NCBI GenBank assembly: GCA_963691655.1
Contig: OY829326.1
Span: forward strand, 15,116,878 to 15,180,877
DNA: 64,000 bases
Source: Toxonevra muliebris
Lineage: Eukaryota; Arthropoda; Insecta; Diptera; Pallopteridae
Reading direction: 5' to 3'
The position numbers and the translations under genes are program-made. The notes under the pieces were generated by a model that saw only the letters and a list, made by a program, of their open reading frames with translations, made no database searches and had not been told where the DNA came from. Shown here in pieces: positions 22,441-34,424 of the stretch. The number at the start of each line of letters is the position of its first letter. Position 1 is the stretch's first letter.

Positions 22441-22660
22441 TATTAGGAATCGATTTTTCTATACTTCCTATTTTATTAAATATTTATTTTTGTAAAAAAT
22501 GTAATTGAATTAATATTTTTTTTTTTTTTGTATTTATTATTTCAATAAAATGAACTTATGGAATTCACCTCCCTTTTTTTTGTATTTATATTAGTTTCCT
22601 AGATTTTTTGTAGTCTGAGATGTTTGGTCACAGGTGGACCATTTTCACTGTGAGCCACTG

Positions 22661-25600
22661 TGAATACATTTTTTTCATATGTATAAATAATTTGCATATA
22701 ATTAGCTTTTGTATAATAATAATTTTAATTTTTTTCCAAAATGCGTTCATTTTTTATTTTTGGGTTTACTTACATTTTTTTCTGGTCGCCATTTCAGGCG
22801 CAAAACAAATTTCACGCTTGACTGCTAGTTTAAAAATTATTAAACTGGGTGTGCAAAGTCAAAGAAAAACCACAGCATAAAAAATTAAAGCAAAGAAAAA
22901 TTTTATATACAACATAAATATGTATACATATTTATATAGCAAAGCACAAAGTAGAACTAAAGTCTACTGCTGGTGCTGCTCTACTACATATCCTAAAGAA
23001 GAATATTTGTGTAAGTCAATCGCTTTAATACACAATAGAACAAAATTGTGAACACACAAAACATTGACTGACGTTGCTTGCTTGCTCTTTCTCCCTTTTG
23101 CATTGAGTCTCTTTGGTAAATCACAAATAAAGCCATTGAATGCCTTCAAAATTTCATAGAAAAATTAGACGAGAAAGCACCAAAGTAAAATAAATAAAAA
23201 AAAAACACTGGCTTTTGAAACTGGCGTTGCTTCTTAAATGAAATCCAATAAAGGAAGAAAGAAAAGAACGAATGAACGGATATAGGAAAAAAAAAGAATC
23301 TTTCTATTAAAAATAACTTAATATAAAAATACATAATTCAAAGGATATTTTTTTTTTTGAAAAGCAAGGAAAACGCTAGTCAATAAAAAATGAAAATTAT
23401 AGCAGTCAAACAAAAAAAAAAAACATCATCGATATTATAAGAAGAGTTAAGCAAAAAATAAAAAAAAGATACTGAAAAGTGGCAAATTCTTGGCTATAAA
23501 ATTCAGCTGGGTCAGTTTTAAAGTAAAACAAACATTTTATGTACTTACTTCAATAAATTGAAAAAATGTTTAGATCTTCAAGTGCGCAAGTGAGTCCATG
23601 TGTTTGGGTATGAGTTATTTATGTGGTTGTAAAAAACTGGTTGGGGAAATAAATCTCTACAATAAATCTTCATTTTAAATCAGTTATCATATTAAAGGGA
23701 GTTTTTTCGGGAGCGTATTTAAGCGAGAAAAAAATTTTGCGGACACATGCTAATCAATGAAGGATGTGCAGGAACGAGACAAGGAGAAATTGAGATTAAT
23801 TTCACGTTATACAGCCTATAATGTATGGCAATATATAAACCTAGTCTCCAATATTTAATACTTGAATAAATTTCAAGGATTTCAAATCAAAAACGTCTTC
23901 CACCTGCCACCAAAAAAGTTAGCCTAAACGGCTTACCGTCCCTAACGGAGGAGGAGAGGGGATGGATGAGATCAAACAAGTCATCAGTCTTGTAATTTAT
24001 AAACAAAACATAAATCTCAAATAAATTTCTTGTAATCTATCTACTCGTAATTTTAAAAGTATTTTATTTCCTCTTTAGTTTCTTGATGACTTCACTTGAA
24101 ATATTATTTCTTTTAAATTTTTAAAGTTAAAAACTAAAAAAAAAAACACACACACATTTTTACTATAGCCAACGATTGCTAACACTCTTCATTCAATTTC
24201 GTTTTGTCTGGTCTGTAGCTGGTTTTGTTCTGTTTTGTTTCTCTCTTTTTGCCCTGCAGCAATTCTTTCTTACTTGCACTGCACTTGCACTTGAATGCTT
24301 ATATTAAATTTCTAAGATTGATTCTAATATGATTTTGACCTATTGATTTTTTCCTAGTTACACACACAAACAAGTACAAGTATGAATTTTAATTGCTTCC
24401 AGCTCTTACTTAGAAGCAGCAATTTTTGAAGCAATAATAATAAATAAAATCGTTTTTAATTGAAATGTTGTGTTATTGTATTTGTATACATATACATATA
24501 CACATATGTACATTGCATGAGCTTGAGAAAAAAATATTAAGAAAAATGTTTACATATTTACTTTTCGATTGATTTTTGATATGTAAACAAAAAGCAAAAG
24601 TGAGAAAGAAAAATTCTTATGTGTGCATATATTTTTATTTGTAAGGTTCTTCAAGAAAATAATTGCTTTTCAATTGTTAAGCATTGATTTCTTTGTTAAA
24701 TCTTTCATAATTGTTGTTGGAGTATTATGTTACATGCTGCACAAGGATCCACACATGTCTTTAGAAAAAATCCGCATTTGTTAAAAGAATAAATTGAAAA
24801 AAGGTCTTGGATTTTGCATTTACAAGTATAAGATTAAATTTTTGCAAATAATTTAAGATTTTTTAATAGAATTTAGAGTAATTTACTGATATTTTGTTTA
24901 TTACTTGAAAGCTTTATTACTCTTAAGCTATTTATTGGCCAGGCATTTAAGAGGATCGTTTTACTTACATAGAAAACACAAGCGCAAATTAAATTAACAA
25001 TAAAATTATTATTATTTTTCTAAATAGTCTGACTTCTAAAACCACTACAGACCTCAAAGACTTTCAGAGAGAGTAAACGGTGAAATAGAAATATTTATTA
25101 ACAGGTTACTTCTGTGGCGATTAGTACAAACAATAAAGATATGTCAAAAAGTCATTCATCAGGAAACGTATCGATTCCTAGAAGAATCGATAGTTTACCA
25201 AATAAAAATGTGAGTGTTTGAGCTTTACTTCAAAGACTTTCAGTCCAGAAATTGTGATGGGTTTGGAATATGAGCCTAAGTTGGTACTGAGTTTAATCCT
25301 CATTGGTCCCTCAAAAAATTACCTTAATTGGTCCGTAGTGTATCATATATGATACAATTAATAAAAATGGATTACATCAACACATATAACGTTATTAGGG
25401 ATTACATTTCTTTGAACGAATATAGTCTAGTCGATCTTTATACCATTGCAAAACCATAAACTCGTTTTTCTGGAACAGCTGGTTTCCAAAGTGTTGGGCT
25501 ACGATTGTACAATCTACTTCAATTTTTATATGCATATACTTAATAAGATCTTGTATCTTATTATGAGGCCTTTTTTATGTCATTAACCATTTTTTAATAA

Positions 25601-25680
25601 TAGCAAAACATAAATGATGTTTTTAAATAAAGGTTGCAGCAATTTTTTAAAAAGAAATAGAAAAAGAATAGAAATAAAAT
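22661..25680. other. AT-rich non-coding stretch
   Basis: Only homopolymer-rich frames, TA/CA tracts (near 24480-24515) and scattered A-runs. I see no exon, RNA gene or element boundary. Confidence 0.5.
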
Positions 25681-25689
25681 TAAAGCAAT

Positions 25690-26030
25690 CTTTTAACTGA
25701 TTTTAGGACATACAGATCCCTTAAAAAACTGGCCACAATAAGAATAACCAGTCAATCAACAACACATTATCACTTGGAAAATCTGGGAAAAGGCATAAAA
25801 CTTGAAAAATGGGTGCCGCATACCTTTTTCAGCAAAGAATTGATGCACTGGGAAGACAATGTAGATACATTTTTTAACCGGACTACAACGGAAAATGGTT
25901 ATACGATTAATCCATTTTGAGCTTTCACCACATAGCCAAAAATCTAGTCCAATATCTGCAAAGATTAAAAGGTGCAAAAATTGGCCAGACTAGTCAATTG
26001 AAATGGAGTTTTAATCCACAAGACAACGCT
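25690..26030 (+). pseudogene. Fossil mariner transposase fragment
   Basis: Plus-strand reading gives HLENLGKGIKLEKWVPH followed by FSKELMHWEDN. This is the conserved HLxxLGK...KWVPHxL segment that precedes the first catalytic aspartate of mariner transposases. Stops follow within ~40 residues. The first catalytic motif is degraded, and no termini were found. The 73-codon frame on the opposite strand is a shadow of this fragment. Confidence 0.55.
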
Positions 26031-27490
26031 TTTCCCATTACAAGAACTAAAACATGAAAAATGAGCAGTCTGCTTTAATCACCGAACCTAGTATCTTCCG
26101 GTTTCCGTTTATTTTGGAGTCTCCAGAACAGAAATGAGATCGTGTAAAGAGTATAAAGCTTTATCATGTCGTATGGCTTATATTCTAACAAAATTCACAA
26201 ATGATTTACGACGTTTCTAGAAACGAGCGTAGAATCTGCATATTCTCAAAATATATTCCTGTTCTCACTGAAAAATAACTTTCATTATAGTATATTAATT
26301 AATATAATACTAGTCGGTAAGGCCCCAGTAACTGGGGCTATTTTTTTGCTCAAGAAATCTCTTTATGAAAAAACAAATATCAGAAGAGAACCAAACTACT
26401 CGTTGGTGTTTGTTTTGTTATTTGTGTATGCAGATAATTCGTTAGATAATTCTGAGAAATGCCGTTACTCATGTCTTCTCTCTCTCTCTCATTTGTTATT
26501 TACTCCCGCTTAAGCAATGATTTTTACAACGATGAGTGCAATGCTTTGTTCAATGAGCGAATTTTAAAAAACTTCCGACGCTAATATTTTAGAATTGGTT
26601 TAACTGATTTTAAATCTGATTGGGCTAACCTACTCGTCAAGCTCCTTAAATTGATACATAATATGATATCGTAGCACTTCTGGAACTTCTGGAATAAAAT
26701 TGTAGCTACGCTAATAAATGTAGAGAATATGGTTTATTAATTTTATTTCACAATAAAATGTGATTAGTAAAAGTTTTGCAAAAAACGATATAAACGTTAC
26801 CTAAATAGATACAAATTTAGTTCATTTTTTAACTAAAATCATATGTGGATAATTTCAGCAAGTTTCGACTAAAAAAACAAGCAAACAATATCTGACACTC
26901 TTTTAAACTTGATGACTTTTTATAAGCCGAGAGAGAAAATTTTAGGATTTAAATATATGATTTTTTTTTATTATCTCTTGTGGTTTACGTGCAGTAGTCA
27001 CTGAAAGTTTTCGAACATGCGCCAAAGAGTTAACTCATAACTTACCTAGTATGCATGGTAATTTAACAATTTATAGCTCGTTGAAAAAGTAATACGGAGG
27101 ACTTTAAGAAAAAGGTAAAAATTTATTACAGAAACATAATTTTTCATAGACATAAGATCCTTCAAAGATAGGTGAATATCTCTGGAAATACCTTTTTTTT
27201 GTTTTTAGATTTTATTATGAATTAAACACGTCAGGCTGGGTTAATATTTTATTTTACCTTTTTCTCCACAAACCTCTACTGTTAGTAGGCCTTTTTTAAC
27301 GGCTTTTAATTTTTTTCACGATCACAAAATTACATACATTAGCTCGTGGGAACTAGTTTCAATGCCAACACCAGTTTTCCTCAGCCATTAAGGCTTTTTT
27401 TTATGAATGCAGTTTTTTTAAAAAACTTTAGATTGTTAATTGTTGGTCAAAACTTGCCGGAATTACCCATACGTATAAATTAATTTGATT
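26031..27490. other. AT-rich stretch, CT microsatellite, nothing coding
   Basis: Contains a (TC)n run at 26477-26490 and a 7-bp GC hairpin with T-run near 26313-26340. A phrase TTGAAAAAGTAATACGG near 27082 might be a decayed transposon end beside the fossil that follows. Confidence 0.4.
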
Positions 27491-27499
27491 TTTATACTA

Positions 27500-28080
27500 A
27501 ACTTTTAGGCTTATATTTTTTCAAAGTTTGAATATCCTCTGTTCTGATTGATTTGGCTTGTTTTCTCTAAATATTGTGAAACCGTGGCATGTCTGCAGTT
27601 GTAAAATTTGTACTTTAAAGATTTGATTTCACTCAGAAAACTTCAGCTCTGGGTAATTTGGTGGGTTGGCACCTCTCACTTTCATATAGATATTATTTAT
27701 TCTTGTGACTTTTTCGAATCTTGGCTTGATGGAAAATAAAAAAAAAATATTTCAAGTATATTGTAGACCTTCTTCAAACAATTCTTGATATGCATTTCAG
27801 CGTTGATTGTTCCTTACGCAACGAAAGTCCAGGAACAAGACGTTTAAAGAGGTTTGCATTCTCGTTCTACACCCTTACCACATCTTCCTGTACCATTTTT
27901 ATATTTTATTCCACAGCCAGCTTTTCTCTACCGTAATATATTTCTTAAGATTTTCCAAAACATTTTCCACCGTTGATTTACGGGTTTTAAATATCTTATT
28001 CAATATTTCGTGGACTAGTTTTTATTTCGTTCAGCATATTTGGTGGACTTCAACTATTTTCAATCCAATTTTCTACTACG
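27500..28080 (-). pseudogene. Fossil DD37E-type Tc1/mariner transposase
   Basis: Minus-strand reading recovers a helix-turn-helix (FKTRKSTVENVLENLKK, about 27930-28030), then MHIKNCLKKV, and then RGANPPNYPELKFSE near 27640-27690. The last motif matches REANPPNCPELR in the better preserved copy at 48705-49699, placing both in one family. Many stops, frameshifts and an internal deletion make it inactive. Confidence 0.6.
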
Positions 28081-28094
28081 AATATGGGGTCTAG

Positions 28095-28420
28095 CCCTCC
28101 TCAGTGAGTCTGGCCAGACCTCATAGTTTCATAGTTTCATGTAATTATTTTTTCAAAATGAAACATTAAATTTAAGGAAAAAATAACATTTTCTCACATT
28201 CCACGAATTTTTTTTCCAATATTTTTACCAGATGAGGTAGAGCAAAACACAAAAACCACTGAGAACAAAAATACATGAAAATATATATGGGCACCAATGT
28301 GAAGTTTACATCACCATAGCATCATAATTATCCTTGGATAGATTCCCTAAATTAAAAATTTATTTGAATTACAATTTAAATCGAAAAAGGTCTGGCCAGA
28401 CTCATTGGCGCCGTGGAGGA
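28095..28420. mobile_element. piggyBac-like MITE (326 bp)
   Basis: Starts CCCTCC at 28095 and ends GGAGGA at 28420, followed by TTAA at 28421-28424; the left flank reads CTAG instead of TTAA. Both ends contain the palindromic GTCTGGCCAGACCT in inverted orientation. CCCT-like termini and TTAA target sites are typical of piggyBac. No coding capacity remains. Confidence 0.65.
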
Positions 28421-31200
28421 TTAATAAACCAGAATTTAGAAATCTCATAATATATTGTACACACACACACACACACTTTTATATTGCATGTGCATGAATA
28501 TTTTTAAATTTTTTCCCAATTTCAATTCGTATCTCAATGACTTTCCTCTATCACATCTTACGAAAAACTGCTTAAAAATTGAAATGAAAACCATATTCTC
28601 CTCCCTTTCTTTCTTTCTCTAATGTCAACAAACTAAAAGAATTTAATTTTTTCAAGCAAACAAAAATTTTATTTCACAACTTCTAAGGTACTTAAAAATA
28701 TTAACACAAAGTAAAAGTAAAGTGAAAAAAACTGAGTTGAATAGAAGTAAAACTTTATCAGAAGAAGAAGAAGAAAAAACACAAAGTTAACTGGTCAGAA
28801 AAACGCCGAAAAATAACGTGTGCAGCAGAAAATGTGTGGCAATGCCACACAACAACAGCAACGACAACGACAAGAGTGACATCAACCAGAAGATAGTTAC
28901 AACACGGAAACAGCAGTAGCAAGTAACTTGCAGCCTTGCAGCAGCTGTGTGGCAAGTATGTACAATGTTCATAAAAAGTACGAAAAAGTAAAACTCTACA
29001 ACACAAAACTGTTGATTTAAGCTGGAAAGTAACGCAATGCACGTGTTTTCATCTGCAAATATTTCTCAAAAAGATAAAATAAAAAAACAAAAGTACAAAA
29101 AACAAAAATGTTATTAAAAAATAATACATATAAAAAAAACTGCATTTCAACAAAATAAACAAAAATTGAAAATATTTACAAAAAACAAAAGCATACATTT
29201 TTTCGTAATTTTTTGTATTTATTTCAGCTTGAACGCGCAAAAAGAAGCTTGAAGTAAAATAAGTTAAGGTACCCATCCATAATAAGGAGATGGCGGTTAT
29301 ACTAAAATGTTATCTGCTTGTATTGCTTTATTTTGGTGAAATGTTAAACTTGAAACTTGAATTGCTACGACACTCGGAGCTGCTGCCAGCCAGATGGGAT
29401 TTAAGATTGGTTGAGGAAATTTTATGTGTATACATATCTTTATATGTATTTGTGTCTGTGTATAAAAAAGATTGTCAAATCTCACAAAAGTTTAGCATTT
29501 TGTGTGCTTCATGACCTTTTTTTGTTTTTGTTACAATATTCTTTTTTTTTTTTGTTTATTTTTTTTTTTTCGTTCAACTTTTACTGCTACGCTGTAAGCG
29601 CCCAAAGTCACAAGCTCATGAAACTATATCTTCATGTTTGCATTTTAATGAGCTGAGTTTTTCAGTAAGTTCATGTTTGTTGTTGCTGCTGCCGAGTTTT
29701 TCCTCCGCTTTTTTTATATACTTTAATTTAATTTTGTTTACCAACGACAAATCTTTTTGGGTACGTGCAAAATTTTTTATATTTATTTTTTCTTACGCTT
29801 ATTCCAGAGAATGTCGAATAGGCGATTTTACTTTGATGAAACAAAGTTCTGAAGATTTATTTACTTAGTTTTTGGCACTTAATTAAAAGCAAAAATCACA
29901 GCAGCAACAGTAAAGTGAGAAAATCAATTCTATAACAACACTGGGCAAAATAATGCAAACTGCAAAATGTTGCTACTCCTGTATCTACATTGTAACCAAC
30001 GTTGATGAAATTATTTGAGGAAATGTTAATTACATAGTTACCCTAAAGTTAGAGCCAATGAAAAATGAAAGTGAGAGTTGGAATTGGGATATTCTAGAAA
30101 AGAGGAAGAATGAGATTTCAAAGAATGGGAAGGGATGAAATCTGTAGAATAAATTCAAGGAATGGGGAATATTTGCAATGCTTTGGAATTTACACAGATT
30201 GCTAAAACTTTTTCCATATCGCTATTTAATTTATATTAATCTTAAATTTTAGTTCTTTTTTGTTTTCAATATATGCTTCTCTACTAATTCATGCAATATT
30301 TAATAACGCTCATACGCTCCCATAACCCGATTTCAAGCATTTCTTTGCATACACTTAATTTCTATTGTATTTGGCACTTGATTCCTGCAATTCTTTTTCT
30401 CTTTCTCACTTTTAGCCTATTACAAAAAACAATAACAATCAAATTTATTTTTACCATTCTCGGTTTTGAGAAAACTTTTTCCTCACTGAATAGGAAAAAC
30501 AACAACATAAATTTCATCAAAATCCAATTATGCAAAATGCATTTAACAATTCCCACACACACACACACAAAACTTTCATTTAACTTCAATTTCTATTGTG
30601 AAATGCATTTCCTCAAATAATAAAATCCATAACGCCTTAAAGGCACTCAATATGCACTCACACAAATATACACTCTCTCACACATACAAATAAACAAAAG
30701 AAAACTTAGTGCTGCGAATAAAAACAACTGCGAAAATTTTGCGCTTCACCAAATTGTTAAGAGATTTTTGGTTTTAAGCACAAATAATTATGCAAAGAAA
30801 TATTTAGTTTTTTTGTTTTTGAATTGTGTTTTTAATTTTCTATAAATGGAACTTTATATAATAATAGAAATTTGATTGAAAAAAAAATATTCCATATAAA
30901 TAAGAAAACTTTTGTACTCTACAATTTAGTAGAGCCAATTAGAAATATGTGGGGAGCAATATAAAATGATCAGTGTGGTTTAGTCAGTCATAATTTGGAA
31001 AAGTATTTTTTTTTTTACATTTTTAATACTATAATTTCTTGGAAATATTTTTGGAGAATAAAATGTAAAAACTTGTAAAATTATAACGATTCTTGCACTG
31101 AAGCTTCAAAGAGATATACAAAGGAGTACAAACTTTAATCGCGTTTTTCTCAAAACCACATTTTCAGGCTCGGTTACCACTCGAATACTTTTCCATCTAT
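28421..31200. other. AT-rich stretch with microsatellites
   Basis: Contains an AC microsatellite (28459-28476), GAAGAA and CAACAA tracts, T-runs near 29540-29570 and another AC run near 30556-30570. Frames at 28758-29042, 29411-29868 and 30291-30620 are phenylalanine- or serine-rich translations of T-rich DNA. No gene is supported. Confidence 0.5.
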
Positions 31201-31280
31201 TTACTAGAAATTATATTGCATATTTCCTACATAAGTAAAACTAGTGTTTGAATGAAGGAATTTGTTTGTTTTGATAATAT

Positions 31281-32880
31281 TTCTGTATTTATATTTATAT
31301 TTATATTTATTTATTGGGTAACACAAATTAGTACAATAAGAAACTAGTCTTTTGCTGCACAACAATAGCAAGCAGTACAAACAAGTGGAAGAACTTAAAA
31401 ATAAATTAAAATTAAAGTTAAAAATCACAAATTCAAATAAATATCAAATAAAAGTTAGTTAAAATTAAACAAATTACATTATAATTAAATTATATATTTA
31501 AAATTTAAAAATCAAAAAGTAAAGTAAATCAAATAAAACTCACTGAACATTTAACAAAATTCATTAGCATTAAAAAGATTTTGAAAAATAATTAAAAATA
31601 GAGTTTGTAAATTTAGCTTTGTTTGCAAGTATTTTTATTGCTGCAGGCAAAGAATTCCAAGTTCTTATGGTGCTGATAAAAAATAACCGGCTAGAGTTTA
31701 GGTATTTAAATTCCGGAACGATAAAATCGTTTGTTCTGCTAGATTTTGTAAATTGTAGCTTTTCATACAGATAAGTAGGAGTTTTAGTACGAACAAGATT
31801 ATGCAAAAAGACACAGTTTCTAGCCTTGAAAAAGTTTACAAGGTTACAGTTAAGAATTTTGTTTTTCCAATGAGAAATGTGGTCAAATTTACGCAAACCA
31901 AAAACATACCTAGTCACGTGGTTAAAAGCAATCCGTAGTTTAAGCATAGATGATGAGTCTAGTTCAGGGTAAACAAGCTCAGAATAAGATATCATAGGTA
32001 AAATAAGTTGCTTAGCAAGAGTTTCCTCGTTTCTTGTGGAGTAAAGCTAGCAGATAATCTCAAACTTCTCAGCGCATTATATACTTTACTCACAGTAACA
32101 TTAACGTGATCAACGCAGGATAAACAGGAATTTACAACGAAACCCAAGTTACGGGTTTTATGAACGAAGTTAAGTTGTACCTTATCTATGAAAAGTGGTG
32201 GAATGTCACACACGTTAATTTTACACTTAAATATTGGAAGCACAAACGATTTATTGGCATTAAGGCTAAGGCCATTAGTTGTAGCCCATTGACAAATGTT
32301 TAATAAATCCCCATTAATTCTGAAGCACAAATCTTCGATAAGACCAATACGACGTGAAAGATACAGCTGTATGTCATCAGCATAAGCATGTATGTTAACA
32401 TATTTACACTGCAGGAAAACATCATTAATAAAAATTGAGAAGAGTAGTGGTCCCAGAACTGAGCCTTGCGGTACACCTGAAATAATATTCTTGAAACCAG
32501 AAATAGTATCACCAGCTTTAACACATTGTATTCTCCCACACAAATAGCTACGCAAAAGATTAGTTGCATTGTCACAAAAACCAAATAAAAATTTTAATTT
32601 GTTACAAAGTAATGAGTGATTCACGGTGTCGAAGGCTTTTGAAAAATCTAAAAGGCACAATAAAGTCAGTAAGTTATTGTCATACGAAGTTCGGATGTCG
32701 TCCAAAATTTTTACCATTGCAGAAGAACAACTATGACCAGATCTAAACCCCGATTGAAGAGGACTTAAGAGCTTAAATTTGTGTATCTGTATGCAGTTTA
32801 TTGTAGAACATGTTGAAATATTTGTTTATAAATAGATAAAATTCGTTGAAAATCATCCCATCCATATATGTCTGGTTGGA
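31281..32880 (-). mobile_element. LINE fragment, CR1/Jockey superfamily
   Basis: A 5'-truncated non-LTR retrotransposon on the minus strand. It covers most of the reverse transcriptase and the C-terminal region of ORF2, a ~250-base 3' UTR, and a short (TATAAA)n-type tail at 31281-31310. Simple-repeat tails rather than poly(A) are usual in CR1-like and I-like clades. Homology fades upstream of about 32870. Confidence 0.85.
31570..32810 (-). pseudogene. LINE reverse transcriptase (frameshifted)
   Basis: Coding starts upstream of the visible ATG: bases to ~32805 read LLSPLQSGFRSGHSCSSA, a conserved RT block. Next come LLDFSKAFDTVNH (first catalytic aspartate), GVPQGSVLGPLLF, and HAYADDIQLYLS with the YADD active site. 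The frame 31992-32717 then shifts to 31570-31995, which carries the thumb and C-terminal tail including RTWNSLPAAI. A further frame change occurs near 32800. The core catalytic motifs are intact, but the frameshifts and 5' truncation make it non-functional. Confidence 0.9.
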
Positions 32881-33169
32881 TATCACATCCTCACTTGATT
32901 GTTAGTTAGTGCATATTTTAGATAGTTTCAGGAGGTTGATAAAGTATAGTTTAACTAAAGTTTTAGCCTTTTTCTCGTTCTGCTGGTATTGCAGATTGTT
33001 AGAAGGTTCCATCTACAATTGACTCCAGAAGATACTTTTTTGGAATTACTTTCTTGGCTATGAACACTAATTCAGCATGATAGTCACGCAGGATAGAGCC
33101 TTTTCAGGCTAACCTGCCTGCTTTTTTATTTATTATTAGTTAGTTGGCACTATAACCAATGATCAGTCT

Positions 33170-34096
33170 CAAGGCCGTATTTAGGGGGGCGGTTTTGGGG
33201 GTTCTAACGCCCCCCCAGTCCCCCCCCCCCCCCCCCCAAATGTGAAAACTTTTTCCTAATTTTTGATATTGATTGCCAGTGGATGGAAAAAAAAGTCAAA
33301 ATAAAATCTATTGAACGATTTTTAAATATTTTTTAATCGGTTTTAAAAATAAATTTGAATTGAAATCGTACGAAGTTGTGCTGCATGGCCAAAAACGGTA
33401 TTTTCAGGGGTTTCAACCCCATTTTTCTAAAACGTGACGTAATGGAAAGTTTTTGACCTCGTGTTCAGTATGAAAAATTCATTCGCAAACACTAGGAACA
33501 ACATTGTTCACCAAACCCATGCAGGACAGTGTTATTGAATAAGCTCCAAAGTTCTTAATCTTAAAATATAATTAATCCTTTAACCCATTATTGCTTAAAG
33601 CACCCGACTCGGAAGATTTCTTTCAATGCTGTGACTGCATGAATTTAGGGAATATATGCCAACCTCATCCGGGATTTTCATCATTGGTAATGGCCCAAAT
33701 TCCCACTGATAATCATTTGAAAAAAATTAGTTTCTGCCTATTTTTGGCATTTTTGATAATTTTTTTGAGGTTGGGCTCATTATCAGTAATGGTAAGTCAA
33801 TGAGTTATCGAAATTATGTCTTTTACGATAAAAAAATGTATTGGAATCCACATTGAATAATATTTATTTGAAAAAATATAAATTGATTATTCTGTGAATT
33901 TTTTTTGTCATTTAAGGCCATTTTTTTAGGTTAAGAAAATTCGGCAACAAAAATTTTTCCTAAAGCTTTAAAAGATTAATCCACTTTTCTCCCTAGTCTG
34001 ATAGGGTCCATCAAATGCATCGTCGTATTTAATTCATTGTAGTTAAACATCAGTTTCATAAAAATTTTATATGAATATTTTCGTCGAATGAAATAA
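33170..34096. mobile_element. hAT-type element, sibling of 6680-7116, right end lost
   Basis: Starts with the same CAAGGCCGTATTTAGGGGGG-type terminus. From 33701 to 34096 it follows the 6680-7116 copy closely (shared landmark GATAATCATTTGAAAA). Bases 33200-33700 are extra sequence absent from the shorter copy, including poly(C) runs. The right terminus and target duplication are missing. The short copy is therefore probably a deletion derivative of a longer family member. Confidence 0.7.
33210..33237. repeat. Poly(C) runs (7 and 18)
   Basis: Seven C's at 33210-33216 and eighteen at 33220-33237 near the left terminus of the hAT-type element. They are preceded by G-runs (33184-33206) that could pair with them. 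Confidence 0.9.
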
Positions 34097-34370
34097 TGAG
34101 AGACTTTGAGTGTGTGATTGTCAATGCTGTGACTTTTCATTTTTGATAGTAATATGACAAAGTGTAAATCTCAATATGTTTGAACAAAGTCAGAACAGTA
34201 GACAAAAATGCTTCTATGATAGTTTTTTAGGAGACAATGAAAATTAAATCTAGAGGTTAATTTTCAAAGTCATGACTTAAGTTCATGTCAATTTCGTTAT
34301 TTGAAGTTATATATAAACAGGTTAATGAACAAATGTAGTCATCACAACAACAATGTATATAGAGACGGGC

Positions 34371-34419
34371 AAATCAGACGGCCGTTTCGGAATCCGCCAC
34401 AATTCCTCATCAGTGATCT
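34371..34419 (-). ncRNA. Type I hammerhead self-cleaving ribozyme
   Basis: All parts of a hammerhead are present in order on the minus strand. Stem I 5' strand AGATCA (34419-34414); core CTGATGA (34413-34407); stem II GGAAT (34406-34402) with loop TGTGGCGG and partner ATTCC (34393-34389), giving the canonical G10.1-C11.1 closing pair; core GAAA (34388-34385); then CGGCCGTC to 34377; stem I 3' strand TGATTT (34376-34371), pairing six for six with one G-U. Stem III is the palindrome ACGGCCGT, with cleavage expected after C at 34377 (GTC site). So short and self-complementary a stem III is known from Penelope-like elements, retrozymes and satellite hammerheads that act as dimers. No Penelope reverse transcriptase was seen nearby, so the parent element is inferred. 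Confidence 0.85.
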
Positions 34420-34424
34420 TAGTT

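Larger units (their letters stand above)
21357..22660 (+). mobile_element. Tc1-type transposon, internally deleted
   Basis: Terminal inverted repeats of ~200 bases begin CAGTGGCTCACAGT at 21357 and end with the complement at 22660. TA precedes the left end; the right side reads TG, a likely mutated TA. The 1.3-kb length and termini are typical of Tc1. The transposase inside is broken, as described separately. Confidence 0.9.

Noticed and set aside
26313..26340. GCCCCAG...CTGGGGC hairpin followed by a T-run, like a bacterial terminator
   Set aside because: The DNA is eukaryotic, there is no upstream gene, and short GC hairpins before T-runs arise by chance.
30291..30620. 109-codon ORF
   Set aside because: T- and A-rich low-complexity sequence including a CA run; nothing conserved.
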